This document shows, in pieces, positions 20,829 through 32,775 of a DNA stretch of 64,000 nt (position 1 is the first letter of the stretch; the number at the start of each line of letters is the position of its first letter). Below the pieces are notes generated by a model, which was not told the origin of the DNA, searched no databases, and saw only the letters and a program-made list of their open reading frames with translations. Source of the stretch: Prosopocoilus inquinatus (lineage: Eukaryota > Arthropoda > Insecta > Coleoptera > Lucanidae). Both the position numbers and the translations under genes were made by a program. The DNA is taken from NCBI GenBank assembly GCA_036172665.1, contig CM069878.1, positions 20,470,501-20,534,500 of the forward strand. Reading direction: 5' to 3'.

Positions 20829-22507
20829 TACAGGGAGATTCTGGCAACCCATTCATTAAAAGTTAACGGACTTCTCCTTTGAATTTCTGTTTCATATTTT
20901 GCAGTTATAAGTTAACGATAAGGATCTATCGAAATGTATTATTTTCAATTTTCGGTCACTTCCGCTTATACCGGAAGTTACTGTCAACTTTCTTATTTTA
21001 AATGGAATACCTCATTTTTTAATGCATTTTTGAAACCTTCATGAAATTCTAAAAATATTTTGCGCAACATGTGATATAAGAAAAATTAACCGTTTCCGAG
21101 GTACTTCCATTTCTTAAAAAAAGCTCAAATTTGCAGAACCTTGAACCCTGTAGTAGGATACAGAAACATTCTTTCAGATCATGTCCAGTTTTGATTGCTT
21201 ACAGGCTGGTTGAAAAGTATCTTCTATTCGAACTAATTTCAACTGTCGAAAAGTCATAATTTTTAAATGGAACGCCTAATATATTTTTATACCATGTGAC
21301 TCAGGATTAAATGTTCTTTCGTTATGTATTAGCGTTGCCTATACCTATCTCTTATAGTTCACTCGTTATCGATGATTTCTTTTTAATACCTAATTTTTTT
21401 CCATTTTTCGGTATTGTTTTTAAATAGTCGGCTATGAAAACTAGAAAGATTATAATTTTTGAAATCATCTGTCTAGTAGGAATTAAAACACAAACGATTT
21501 AATCGCTACGAAGAACCAAAAAAAGAATATTCAAACACAGATATATTAAATGTATTTTATGATAAAAAAATTCACAATTCAAGAAGTTAATAAAATAAAT
21601 TGTTATATCGAGGAAAATACGTTATTACTTAGATACAATAAAAAGGTATTATTAATAAATAATAGCCGAGGACAACTTAGAGCCAATATTATGACTAACA
21701 ATTTGTGTATTATTTTTAATATTTTTAATTTATTTAATAGTTTTCAAAAAGTTTTGTATTGTAAGTGTAAATATCTCTTTGTAAATGTGTAAAAAGTCAT
21801 ACCAAGAATTCTAATACATGCGATATATGTAAATAAAAGGTTCAGATGATAGATATGTATTTAAATATTATTTTTCGGTTTTTAAAATCAAATTGATTTT
21901 ACATTCTGAAATTAATTAAAAAAACCTCAGTTTGTTAAATTTTCATAGCGCACTATTCAGGAATAATACTGAAAAGTGAAGAAATTTGTGTCAAAGAAAA
22001 AATCATGAATAGGAAGAGAAAGGTAAGAGATGGGTATAGGGAATGCTGATAGAGTTCGAAAGAACATTTAATTCTGATTCTTATGGTATAAAAATATACT
22101 AGGCGTTCCATTTAAAAAACATGACTTTTCGACAGTATAGCCTACTGCAAGCCAAAAATTGAAATTATGGCTTTTGTTACACAAAGATGGCAGCATCATA
22201 AACAAGGTACTGCAACATTGAACTTTTTTTAAAAAATTAAAATACATCTTAAACGGCAAAGTTTTCTTGTATCATATGTTACATAAAACATTCGTAGAAT
22301 TTCATGAAGATTTCAAAAATGCAATTAAAAGGTGGTATTTAAAATAAGAAAGTTGACAGCAACTTTACAAGCGGAAGGGCCCGAAAGTTGGAGATATTAT
22401 ATTTTAATAGATCATTATTCCTAAATTATAACTCCAAGATATGAAATAGAAATTCAAAGAGCAAGTCCGTAAACTTTTAATGAATGTGTTGCCTGAATCT
22501 CCCTGTA
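20829..22507. mobile_element. 1.7-kb TIR element with ~350-bp arms
   Basis: ACAGGGAGATTCTGGCAACC at the left is inverted at 22490-22507 (CTGAATCTCCCTGTA), and similarity continues about 350 bp inward (TCATGAAATTCTA, TGTCAACTTTCTTATTTTAA). The centre shows several stops and no transposase. Pieces of the same family occur at 25925-26115 and 46739-48110. The interior includes CTAATATATTTTTATACC- and CCTATACCTATCTCTTA-type blocks that mark the family. Confidence 0.75.
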
Positions 22508-22724
22508 TACATTGAACATTTTTATTTATTTTGATATAAACTATTTATAAATTAACGATCGGACTTCACAACGAACTTACACAGAACACAACACTACATA
22601 CATATTTGGCTCCCCAACGTGGGGCCAGGAACACCACTACATTACAATATGTGTCGTATAGTCGTATTCAGACTTTCACATGACAGTTGACAGTCGTATC
22701 TGCAAAACTGAAAACCTATTTTCT

Positions 22725-22985
22725 TCGGATTAGATATTTCATCGAATTTAACATAAAATTGTCGAATTTCATGATTCTATTTTCAGAAATAAGGAAGATA
22801 TTTGAGATTTTCGAAAATTAGAATATTCAGTTATTTGAAGATATTTTAGAAAGGAATAAAGATAGGAAACATTTTGATTTGATTTGCAATTATTTTTTAA
22901 TTTATCCGTCTTTGTATTTCTTAAAGTTTACGAGGTCCCCATGGCGGCCCTTTAATTAGTTGTAACCCTGTGTATATAATCAATA
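22725..22985 (-). repeat. Repeat end ACAGGGTTACAACTAATTAA, right copy
   Basis: Inverted counterpart of 16958-17230, ending AGTTGTAACCCTGTGTATA. See that entry for the shared blocks. Confidence 0.7.
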
Positions 22986-24590
22986 TTTTTGGAAAATAGA
23001 AAATGGGTTTAATATTTCCTGAATCGTAGAAGCCTAGTGGGAAGCTGAAAATATTTTTTCTATTTCACAATCTCAATCTTTGCGAAATATGGTTTTAAAA
23101 AGGTAGTATAATTTATCGGCGTATTTTTTCAAATATTTAGCTTTTTTTTTATAAAGCTCTGCGTTCATTCATTAAATTGTGATTTTTTTACAACGTCCGG
23201 GCCATATATTTGGACATGGGTCTATCCTTTAAATCCTCGCTGGCTTTGAGCCGATCACAAGCCTAATTGACTCCGAATTACGAGCCACCAATTATTGTTT
23301 TCAGGCAGTTTGTTATCTGATTTGTTGTGCGGTCTTTCGGCGTCATTCCCCTTAATCGTGCACAATACGTGCCGCGTTTGCTCTTCCACCGTTTTATGCT
23401 AATTTCGGCTCGGCGAGTTATTTTTGTGATCGGGAGATGAAATTTTAATTGGAAGTAACCCCGAATGTAAGTAAATTTAGAGATTTGCCCTACGTTATAG
23501 ATGAAATTTACAGCGCAATAATTTTTTGAGATAGTTAATTGCTCGAGTTCACAATTTCATTTTCGCACAAACAAAAACAATTTAATCAAGCATCAGCAGA
23601 ACGATGCAATCTTCTCTTATCCTGAGGGTAGAGCGGAACATAGGCCATCCAGACGGAATTGCCAGTTACCGAAAGCCCTGGGTATGAGTTTTAAATAGAA
23701 TAGAACAATAACGGGCGCTCTCAAATCCCGCCATAAAAGCCAACCTGAATATGGCGAAAAATAGTGCCTTATATCCTGCGTGAATCATTTTCACTAAATG
23801 TGTTATTACGGGCTTTACTTTTATTGCTCGTGATGATATGTGAAGGAGTGTTATTAATTTTTTTTTGCACAGTAGATTGAAATTGAAATTTTCACGAATT
23901 TGATGGAAAAAGTTATTTTTTTTTAAACTAAATGACAAAATGCCTCTTCTTCCTCGTTTTACACGTAAAACGAAAGTTATGTGCCAGTCTTGATTATAAA
24001 CGATATTTTTAATCCGGGCGTTCTGCACAGTTTGTGCCTTGTATTGTATGAAGGTAGCACGGCTCACCGCAGTAGAATGCACCGCTGACCTCCTGATTCA
24101 TGACAGAGTCGGAAAGAGACTTGCAGTTTTAGTTCGCTCCCCAGGTTCCGACGAATTTATGGAGAAATTTTTTCAAAACGTGGGCTAATGAAACAGGATG
24201 CATTAGCAGAAAAATTACTGCGCTCTCGTGAGTTGAGAAATGCTGGAACGAACGCCGGGAAATTAATTTCTCATTTTTTTTTTTCAATTTCATGCAACTT
24301 CTAATAACTCGCTCTGTTCTTCCAACAAACACAATGGCTTACGTGTATCTCTTTTAAAAAATACAATTTGCAATGGTTTCCATTACTGTAATTTGAAAAA
24401 TCTAACCTGATAGTTCTTGGAACAATTTTTAAAATTAAATTTCAGAAATATAATCTCAGACGTTGTTATCTGTCAAAGCAAATAATCAAAACTTTGCTTT
24501 CTTTAATTTGGAGAGCGAAAGAAATTTGATAATATTTCAGTAGGAAATATTTAATTTTTTTAATACTCCAATTATGCAAAACTGACGAGT
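22986..24590. other. Apparently unique, intron-like DNA
   Basis: I see no repeat partners in the window for this segment, and its base composition is less extreme (for example 23260-23440 and 23600-24130). Several open frames exist, the longest about 138 codons on the minus strand at 23666-24082, but none resembles a known protein or has convincing splice context. Best read as host intron DNA, given the mib1 exon downstream. Confidence 0.45.
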
Positions 24591-25240
24591 ACCAGCGTTT
24601 TATTTTTAAATTAATTTCTTTTATTCGATTTCATTTTATTTATCACTTGATCGTATTTTGTTTTTTTTTTATTTACTCAATTTGAGTTTATTTTACGTTT
24701 TAATCAATGTCAATACATTTTCTTTTCCCTTTCAGGAGATTTGATTTTATTTTTTGATTATCAATTGATCGTGTTTTGTTTTTATTTGTTTACTGGATTT
24801 GAGTTTATTTTAAATTTTTATCCCTTCCATCCATCCCCATATCTGTTTTCTCTTTTATGCGATTTGTTTTTACTTTTTAATTATATGTTTTCTTTACCAT
24901 TTAACAATTATTTTTTTTATAACTTTTATTTTCAGCAATCATTTTTTTGTTTCTTGTTTTTTCTTTCTCGTGATTTTATTTGAAACCATACTATTTTTAA
25001 TTTTTATCAAATTATCAATTAGATTAACTTTTGTTTTTTTTTTTATTTATTCTTTTTCTCTTTTTTTTGTATATTGTAATTTTTATTTTACAGTCACCCT
25101 TTTATTTCATAGTCATATTTTTATTTTGCAATTTTACTTTGTTTCCTCAGTTACATTTCATATAAATAAGTTATTTTACCTACTTTTCAAAATTTATTTA
25201 GTATTTTCTGCTCTGTATAATGGGGAAGAGGATAAACTTT
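24590..25240 (+). repeat. T-rich low-complexity tract
   Basis: About 650 bp of the plus strand is dominated by T (many TTTT runs, TTTATTTTT, TTTTGTTTTT), with A and G scarce. Near-repeats such as ATCAATTGATCGTGTTTTG and ATCACTTGATCGTATTTTG (24640, 24760) suggest old tandem duplication. Reading frames here give Phe/Leu-rich products and are composition artefacts. Confidence 0.8.
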
Positions 25241-25641
25241 TTCCCCTACACCAAGGGCCCTACAAAAATTTCTCGCCCGGGGCCTAGCAACTATTAAGGC
25301 CTGTATGTATTCTTATTATTACAACTACATTACTGCCTAATTAACCTTTGCTATAAGTAATTATGTTAAATTTAAAATTTTGAGGTGGTCTTTGGATGGG
25401 GTTTATAAAAATAGAAACTTATAAGTTAAAGAAATAATAATTCTAATATTAGAAAAGAACGCTTAATTAAAAGGTGACATATCTTAGTCAGTGACTAAAG
25501 AGTTTATTAGAAAAAAGGTTAGGGACTTGAAATTATTTTAATAACAATATAATTAAAAAAAGTAAATAAAAATCGTTACTGAAGTTACTCAGGAAATCAC
25601 GCACTGATAATATCTAAAAATTGTCGAGTATTGTATATTTG

Positions 25642-25729
25642 TACTGTAGCTTGCATTTCATGAACTCGCACTTAAAATGCCATTTAAACGAGAAACTGCG
25701 ACTTCATAAAATGCAAGCTATGTACAGTA
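25642..25729. repeat. 88-bp hairpin
   Basis: TACTGTAGCTTGCATTTCAT pairs with ATAAAATGCAAGCTATGTACAGTA's core at 25708-25729, and the arms extend to TCGCA/TGCGA. Probably a very short palindromic MITE. Confidence 0.7.
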
Positions 25730-25924
25730 GGATCCCTAGATGTGATTGACATTTGACATGTCGGAGAGATTTCGGAAGTATGTCATTTCGTTAGTAATCG
25801 CAGATTTTAGAGTTGGCTGACCTAATATGATTTTCCCGGGGGTTAGAAAGAATAAAACATAGTATTACGGTGTCGTAAACAATACGGAGCTTGGCAAAAT
25901 AGCGGATTTGACGTATTTCCGGAC

Positions 25925-26115
25925 CTTGTCATTTCTCCTGTTTCCATAGCCTACTATTTAAAAACAATACCAAGAAATGGAAAGAAACTAGGTGTTAAAC
26001 AGAAATCATCGATAACGAGTGAACTATAAGAGATAGGTATAGGGAATGCTAATACAGAACGACAGAACATTTAATCCTGAATCACATTGTATAAAAATAT
26101 ACTAGGCATTCCATT
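25925..26115 (-). repeat. Fragment of the 20829-22507 element family
   Basis: CATCGATAACGAGTGAACTA, AGAGATAGGTATAGGGAATG and CACATTGTATAAAAATATAC are reverse-complement matches of 21280-21440. The fragment ends where the 204-bp tandem repeats start. Confidence 0.75.
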
Positions 26116-26119
26116 TAAA

Positions 26120-26695
26120 AAAACATTTATTTATTCGTTAGAATACGAAGTTTTTTCGGGGTATTTGGACTATTTATTTCCGCATTTCCGTGTTGTTTGG
26201 TTGGCTCTTATTTTTAAGGTTTTCTGTCAGTTAATTCTAGGTGTTCACATATTTTTTTTTCCCCCGATTTATACATGACACACATAGTTTATTGATTTTT
26301 AGGAATCAAATAACAGGGAATTATATACTTATTTATTCGTTAGAATAAGAAGTTTTTTCGGGATCTTTGGACTATTTATTTCCGCATTTCCCTGTTGTTT
26401 GGTTAGCTCTTATTTGTAAGGTTTTCTGACTGATAATTTTAGGTGTTCACATAATTTTTTTTTCTCCGATTTACATATAACACACATACTTTATTTTCAG
26501 GATTTTTAGGTGTCAAATAACAGGGAATTATATACTTATTTATTCGTTAGAATAAGAAGTTTTTTCGGGGTCTTTGGAGTATTTATTTTCGCATTTCCCT
26601 GTTGTTTGGTTAGCTCTTATTTGTAAGGTTTTCTGACAGTTAATTTTACGTGTTCACATAATTTTTTTTTCTCCCCGATTTATACCTAACATATT
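26120..26695 (+). repeat. ~204-bp tandem repeat array (about 2.8 units)
   Basis: TTATTCGTTAGAATA recurs at 26131, 26333 and 26540 (spacing 202 and 207). Each unit continues with TTTTTTCGGG, GGACTATTTATTTCCGCATT and TTGTTTGGTTAGCTCTTATT and ends with GTGTTCACATA. Single diverged units occur at 31795-31910 and 56420-56600. The array is bordered by a TIR-element fragment on the left and a 312-bp monomer on the right. Confidence 0.9.
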
Positions 26696-26696
26696 T

Positions 26697-26972
26697 ACAA
26701 GTCGTTTTTGTCTGCAGTGGGAATGTCGAGCTACGTCTCTGCTGAAGAAGCCCCAAGCAGGGCTGAAACAGCTGTATAGAGGCTGCTCGAGGTTTTCACT
26801 GCAATCAAAAACGATTTGCACAAAATTTTTCTAAAACTTTCATTATGCTTTGACAGCAAGCATGGCCGCCTTGCATGGGGGACTTATTAGGAGCAAATCC
26901 CGCTTCAATTTGTCTGTCCTACTGCAATGTCAGGTCAATAAGCGATCGTTAGATGTCGCTATTTTATCTGTA
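26697..26972 (+). repeat. 312-bp monomer, circularly permuted partial copy
   Basis: It starts in the coding-like half (AAGTCGTTTTTGTCTGCAGT), passes through GCACAAAATTTTTCTAAAAC and continues into the other half (GCATGGCCGCCTTGCA) to TGTCGCTATTTTAT. This order joins the end of one monomer to the start of the next, as expected for a piece of a tandem array or a circular template. ATAG for CCAG makes a stop in the frame (AVYRG position). Confidence 0.85.
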
Positions 26973-27674
26973 AATAGCACACTTTGAAATAAAGCTTTCG
27001 TTACAAATTTTAAGATTACTTCATGTTTAATCCTTCTTTTTAACAGATAGTGAGCACGAGAAAACGTACATTTACTAAATTAACTCACATGCAGTTCAAG
27101 AGAAAAAGTAAACATCTGGTAGGAGTTTCGAGCATTTACGATAATACACTGATTGGTCAATTCTTTATTATTTAAATCTACTCAATAACTCAATTGTTCC
27201 TCAAATACAGCAAATTTGAAAACCCCTGGTGTCAACGCGATGCTTGGTATTTAATAAGATGGTGTTCCATCACATTTTACGATGAAATTTCTTAATAAAA
27301 TATTTCCCGAACGATTCCCATGAGCCAATAAGCTTGACCAGCCAGAAACTTTCTATGAACAGACTTAAGTCATTTTAATTAAAAAAAAAATCTTTTTCTC
27401 ACAGACTTCGCGGTAATATGTGTCACATGAAACAGTCAACATGACAGATCGAGAATAAACGCGGAATAAACAACCACGAATGTTGCGTTGGTTATTTAGA
27501 TATGCAATGCTTTAACATGATCTTAAAATGCAACGTAGGGATATGTTGCAAAATAAAATAAAAGCACTGTATTTGTTCACGATCTTTTTAGACTCTAGAA
27601 AGCTACGCTTTTTTCGTAAAGTTATTAGCTGTTCACATTTTTTTAGATTCTAGAAGGTTATCTTTTTTTTTTCG
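26973..27674. other. No gene recognised
   Basis: AT-rich DNA. Two related stretches near 27580-27690 (CTTTTTAGACTCTAGAAAGC / TTTTTTAGATTCTAGAAGGT) form an imperfect direct repeat. No coding signal. Confidence 0.45.
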
Positions 27675-28605
27675 TTAAGTTACGTGCAGGTATTTTGAAG
27701 GAAGTCAAAATCTGACATGAAAGAAATAATGATAGTGTCACTTCAGCGGTACTGACTGTGTTGCCGATACGTAGACAACGTGGACTACGGTGGCATAATT
27801 AAAGTGAAAAGTAAGTTAAAACAAATATGTTTTTTATTATAATCTCGTTAAAATGCCAAGTTGTAAGTGGCGGAACTAAACGTGCTAAAGTGAATGCGTT
27901 TAATTATTGTATAAAAGATCACCCCAGTTTAGAAAACCAAAAAAATTTGAAGAACTGCCGTGTTAGCAGAAGAATCAAAAGGTATGCGCGTTGGAGGAGG
28001 TGGTGAAAAAAGTAGACAGAATTCTAAATGAGTTCCAAATGACATTGAAAAAGTTGATAAGTCATCACCAACAAATCTAGAAGATCCTGCTTTTTAAATT
28101 CCCATGCATGTAATTACTTTTTTTAATGAAAAAATAAATAATTATCAACGGTTTGCTGGGGACGACATTTCTCGTTTTAACGGAATGCTCAGTCGAGCTG
28201 GCAACCATATGGCTCCAAAAATATAACCATAAAATTAAAAATGACCGTCAATCAATTTTCTGACGTCTATGTTTCATTGTGATACCAACAAAAATGTCAC
28301 CCTAACAGAGGCTACTCTCGATCTAATAGTGTTTTCACTGGCTGCACCAGTGTGCACTGAGTGTGTTTCCATCTCGGTTCAGCTTTATGTAATGAAACGA
28401 GATGGAGATAAACTCAGTGCAGACCGGTGCAGCCGGCGAAAAACGCTATAAAAAGAAAGTTAACAGCTAATACGTGCATATATTTTGATGGAAGTCAAAA
28501 TCTGACCTGAAAAAAATAACGAGTGTCACTTCCGCGGTATTGAGTATGCTACCGATTCGTAAATAACGTCAACCAGGGTGGCATAATTAAAGTGAAAAGT
28601 AACTT
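27675..28605 (+). repeat. Direct duplication flanking an 650-bp segment
   Basis: 27675-27815 and 28465-28605 are direct repeats of about 140 bp (GGAAGTCAAAATCTGAC, GTGGCATAATTAAAGTGAAA). Between them lies sequence with a weak open stretch near 27850 and a MITE (28326-28450). The duplicated ends resemble LTRs in placement, but lack TG...CA boundaries and internal genes. The second repeat is cut by the LINE at about 28604. Confidence 0.7.
28326..28450. mobile_element. Palindromic MITE (TAGTGTTTTC ends)
   Basis: TAGTGTTTTCACTGGCTGCA at the left pairs with GCCGGCGAAAAACGCTATA at the right. The inner arms contain GTGCACTGAGTGTGTTTCCA and its inverse. A related copy lies at 54058-54184 with the same terminal TAGTGTTTTC and inner GTGCAC blocks. 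Confidence 0.8.
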
Positions 28606-29660
28606 TGAACGTAAACAAACTGTTATTATTGGTAACCAACGTTCCTCTCCTTTAGGGGTTTTACAAGAAGTACCACAAGGCTCTATTATTGGACCTATCT
28701 TATTTTGTTGTTATACATTTAAATTTCTGTCTGCAATAAAACATTGTACTGCTCATGTCTACGCGGACGACACTCAGCTGTACTACTCCTTTGAACCTGT
28801 TGACTGGAAGGCTGCAACTCTGAAAATCAACACAGATCTTGGGGCTTTGTTTTCGATTACTCAGGATCATTCTCTGAAACTTAATCCAAATAAATCTAAA
28901 GTCATCCTTTTTGGTAAAAAGAAATCCTGTGATAATCTCTCAAATATCATTCAGATTTGTATTAATGGCGTTAAGATTCCGTTTGTAACAAAAGTCAAGA
29001 ATCTGGGTTTAATAATGGACAATAGTTTCCGGTACCACAGTCAGATCGCTAAAAACATTAGTAATGCTTATCTTTTTTTAAAGAAAATTTTTCCTTTTAG
29101 ATCTGTCTTAAACAGGGATTATTCAAAATAATCTTTTAATAAACCCTGATACAAAAGGTACCACAAATAAAGTATTTTTTAAAAAGACGCTTATGTGAAG
29201 CATTTGTCCTTTCCCAATTTACTTATTGCACTCCAATATATCATACAGCCTTGGATTCCATTGTTTTCCAATTCCAATCTACCGTATTCAGAAAATACAA
29301 AATTCCTTTTAAGGTTAATTTATGGAATCAGAAAATATGATCATATTTCTCATAAACTCAAGGAAATAAACTGGCTGAACATGAAAAACCGGAGAGAACT
29401 TCAAACTTTAAATCTATTTCACAAAATTATATTGTACAAAAGTCCGCCATATTTGTACAATAAAATACGTTTTCGATCTGATATTCATTATATAACCACC
29501 AGGTTCCGGGGCCTTATATCACCATAGGACATCACTTTATGAAAGATCATTTACATATGCCATTTTCTCCAAGTACAATGACTTACCTCATGAATTTAAA
29601 CTTTTAAATCCAGCCGCTTTCAAATTACATTTAAAAAATATGCTATTCGTGTCGCAGTAA
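28604..29660 (+). pseudogene. Non-LTR retrotransposon (CR1/Jockey-like) RT, 5'-truncated
   Basis: The frame opens at RKQTVIIGNQRSS and contains LQEVPQGSIIGPILF, then HVYADDTQLYYSF, the catalytic box of LINE reverse transcriptase, followed by NPNKSKVILFG (to 29131). After a damaged stretch with stops and a frameshift (29132-29280), the C-terminal block INWLNMKNRRELQTLNLFHK is clear at 29346-29430. A last piece, YERSFTYAIFSKYNDLPHEF, ends near 29660. The endonuclease and the first half of RT are absent, typical of 5' truncation on insertion. A 3' UTR of about 370 bp and (TTA)n follow. The fragment at 13860-14090 is a close relative. Confidence 0.9.
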
Positions 29661-30029
29661 AATTAATTGACACAGATTGCTACTTAAAATAATTATTTTT
29701 CTTACTGGCTGTTCTTTTCTTCCCTTCGTCATTTCGCTGTTTGTACACAAATGTCAATATTATTTTTTTAATAGTTTTTTTTTTTAGCTTTAATAAGCTT
29801 AATTTAAATTAAAGTTTTCTTAATTTAGGCATTTTCATATATCTTATTTATCTTTATTACTCAAGGTTAAATTTAAAAGCAGAGAAGCTTGCGCTGAATC
29901 TGAATTTCGCCTTGCGGTTGTGTATATTCTTTGTTTCTTTATAGCTGTTTTCTAATGTAATTAATTTATATAGGGAGTACCATATAGTATTTATTTGTAT
30001 GTTTTTATTATTTGCACAATATAGTCATT

Positions 30030-30034
30030 CATTA

Positions 30035-30098
<64 letters not shown>
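30030..30098 (+). repeat. (TTA)n microsatellite at the LINE 3' end
   Basis: About 22 uninterrupted TTA/ATT units. The position at the end of the LINE 3' UTR fits a microsatellite-type tail used by CR1-group elements instead of poly(A). Confidence 0.9.
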
Positions 30099-30099
<1 letters not shown>

Positions 30100-30105
30100 C
30101 AAATT

Positions 30106-31790
30106 TGGTTAAATGGAAGAAAAGTTGGACAAATCAATGCCTAATTCATATGCATTAACAGAATGATCATTTTCTTACTTATTCTTGAGATATTAACGAA
30201 AATGTAGAAAAGTCGAATTTCTTTTTTCTTCTGTATCTCTTTTATCATAAATAATTTTTAAATTCCGATTTAACTTTCTGATTCTGCTTCGAATGGGCGT
30301 GACAAAATTGAAGTCAAACGTTTCGTCCGCGACCATCATCAATTTCAATTTTTTAAATACAAATTATATCTTTTTATTGTTCTGTCCGATAGCACTTTCT
30401 CTCCAGATTCTAATGGTATATCACATTTAATAGTCGATATTAATTTAAAGCTTAAATAATTCAAATTTTTATATGAAAATTTTATTTAATACATAATTTC
30501 AGATTTGTGGTTCATCTTTTTTATCTTTTTATTATTCTGTTCAGCAGCATTTTTTCTGGTGATTTCAGCGATGTTTAATACTTAATACCTTTTCTTCAAG
30601 GAAAGTTACAATATGACAAAAGAAAGAAAAAGAACATGACTTTGTGAAATGAATAAAGTAAAATTAATAAATTAAAGTCAATTCTCGTAATGTGCTCCAC
30701 CGTTTTTAATATATACATTCGTTCTTAATCGTACGTGTTGTCTACCGTGTCGAATATGAATTCGCGAAACATTTTTCAAGAATCTAATGTTCACCTACTT
30801 GGTTCCTCCTTATTATTTATCTCAACGCTAGTCACTATTTCAATTTCCAAAATCCAAAGCCTACTTTGTTCTGTTTAAATTTTGCAGGGTGGTCCCGATA
30901 TAACATGCCAAACTCAGGTAATTTGGGTCGTCAAAACGAGTTACAAAGTTTAATACCATTTTTGGATCCAACCATGTTTAAAAAATGTAGTAGATAGTAA
31001 AATGTTGAGAGCCGTTGAGCGCTAAAGAAATTTTAAAAAATACATTATCTTTCAAATTTGCCACAAAAATATTCGTTTCTAGCTGCCACTGTCTTTGCAG
31101 AAGACTATTCAGTGGTGTCCAAACTTTTTTAGTATTATTAATAATCAGTTTTTCTTTTAAAGTAACGGCGTAAGTAACAAAATTAGGCTATTACATTCCT
31201 TTACTAGAGGTATCAGTCTGAAACGTTATATCAGAACCACAAGTGCAGTGCATTATTACAATAGCGATAGAGAAAAATATTAAATAATTTATTACAATTT
31301 ACACTCTAGCTAAGAAAATGAATAAAAAAAATATATATTAAATAAAATTTTCGTATAAAAATCTGTATTATTTAAGCTTCAGGTTATTATCAACTATTAA
31401 GTGTGATATACCGTTACAATCAGGAGAAAAAATGCTATCGAACAGTATAAAAAGATATGTTTTATTGAAAAAATCGAAACTGATCGTTGAAAGACGAAAG
31501 TTTGATTTCAATTCTGCCATGGCTATTCGAAGCAGAATCAAAAAGTGTCTCTAGAAAGTTAAGTCAGAATTTCAAAATTATTTATAATAAAAGAGATACA
31601 GAGGAAGAGAGAAAATCGACTTTTTTACATTCTGATTAATATCTCAAGAAGAAAGAAGAAAATGGTCATTCTGTCAATGGAAACGAATAAGGCATCGATT
31701 TGTGCAACTTTTCTTCCATTTAACCGAATTTGTATCTCTTACGGTTTAGGAGATCCCTTCAGTGCACACTAAATTTGAACAGCCGGTATA
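30106..31790 (-). mobile_element. Decayed mariner-like element, minus strand
   Basis: The left end (AAATGGAAGAAAAGTTG at 30111) and the right end (AACTTTTCTTCCATTTAACC near 31705, GATCCCTTCAGTGCACAC at 31754) are inverted. On the minus strand, 30700-30870 reads VSRIHIRHGRQHVRLRTNVY followed by GGAHYEN, the transposase C-terminus also seen at 2655-2756 and 62130-62260. Stops prevent an intact frame. It is the most complete of the three copies. Confidence 0.6.
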
Positions 31791-31794
31791 TTTT

Positions 31795-31910
31795 ATTTTA
31801 TTTTCAGGATTTTTAGGTATCAAATAACAGGGAATTATATGCTTATTTATTTGTTAGAATAAGAATTTTTTTCTGATCTTTGGACTATTTATTTCCGTAT
31901 TTCCAATAAC
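31795..31910 (+). repeat. Single unit of the 204-bp repeat
   Basis: TTTTCAGGATTTTTAGG, AACAGGGAATTATATGCTTA and GGACTATTTATTTCCG match the array at 26120-26695. It is truncated before the TTGGTTAGCTCTT part. Confidence 0.8.
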
Positions 31911-31914
31911 TTTA

Positions 31915-32775
31915 GCTTGTTTGAAAACCTATTTAGCCTCTATTAAATATACTGAGTGGATTTTACTTAGATAGAAAATGGAGTTTTTCTAAATGAAAAA
32001 TCGTAAAATTGTTATTATTCGGGAGCTAATCAAGATTTCAATGCAATTTCTTTAACCTTGGTTAGTTTCACCTTATTGCATAATATCAAGGCCAGAAAAT
32101 AGCTTATTTTTCTTTAATTTCCCGAAAAATTGAATTTTTCAATTCTTATAATATTCTCAGAATTTCACGTATTTAAACATAATTTCAGAATTCAATTTTT
32201 TCTTCAAAACTTCAAATATTTATAATTGCAAATAATAATAAAGAAGATTAAATACTGCTTGAAATATTTTATTGTTTACCGAAAAGTAATATTTTGGAAG
32301 TCATTTAAATGCATATTAGGTAGGTATCAATGAAAAATATTTCTCTTAAAAAGTACCTTGCATCAAAAACGTAAAAATTAGGTACAAATATTACTTTTCG
32401 CTATTAATACAATATCCCAAGTAGCAATTAATCTTCTTTATTATTTTTTCCAATTACAAATATTTTCACCCAAAAAAAATGATTCTGAAATTAAGAATGA
32501 GAATATTGTGACAATATTAATGAGAATTGAGAATATTCTAAGAATTGAAAAATTCAATTTTTTCGGAAAATTAAAGAAAAATCAGCTATTTTCTGATATT
32601 ATGCAATAAATTGAAACTATTCCAGGTTAAAGAAATTTCATTGAAATCTTGATTAGTTTCCGAGTAATAACAATTTTCGAATTTTGACCATTTCGAAAAA
32701 CTCCATTTTCTAAGTAAAATTTACTCTATATATTTGATAGGGGCTAAATAGGTTTTCAGACAAGCAGAAATTGTT
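31915..32775. repeat. Large foldback with ~330-bp arms
   Basis: 31915-32240 and 32440-32775 are inverted copies, sharing for example GAAAACCTATTTAGCC / GGGCTAAATAGGTTTTC and TTTCCCGAAAAATTGAA / TTCAATTTTTTCGGAAA. Weaker pairing continues to the centre (TTACTTTTCG / CGAAAAGTAA). Arm identity is lower than in the 5464-5753 palindrome, so this one is older. It is non-coding. Confidence 0.85.

Noticed and set aside
23666..24082. 138-codon minus-strand frame
   Set aside because: No recognisable domain, no splice or promoter support and no repeat relationship.
24741..25287. Phe/Leu-rich open frames resembling membrane proteins
   Set aside because: Composition artefact of the T-rich tract; no start context, no conserved motif.
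26120..26695. CRISPR-like regular repeat
   Set aside because: The units are 204 bp without short repeat/unique spacer structure, and the genome is eukaryotic.
27850..28090. Possible THAP-like zinc-finger start (MPSCK)
   Set aside because: The frame stops after eight codons and the remaining THAP signature residues are not visible.
27675..28605. Possible small LTR element bounded by 140-bp direct repeats
   Set aside because: No TG...CA ends, primer site, polypurine tract or target duplication found; kept only as a direct repeat.
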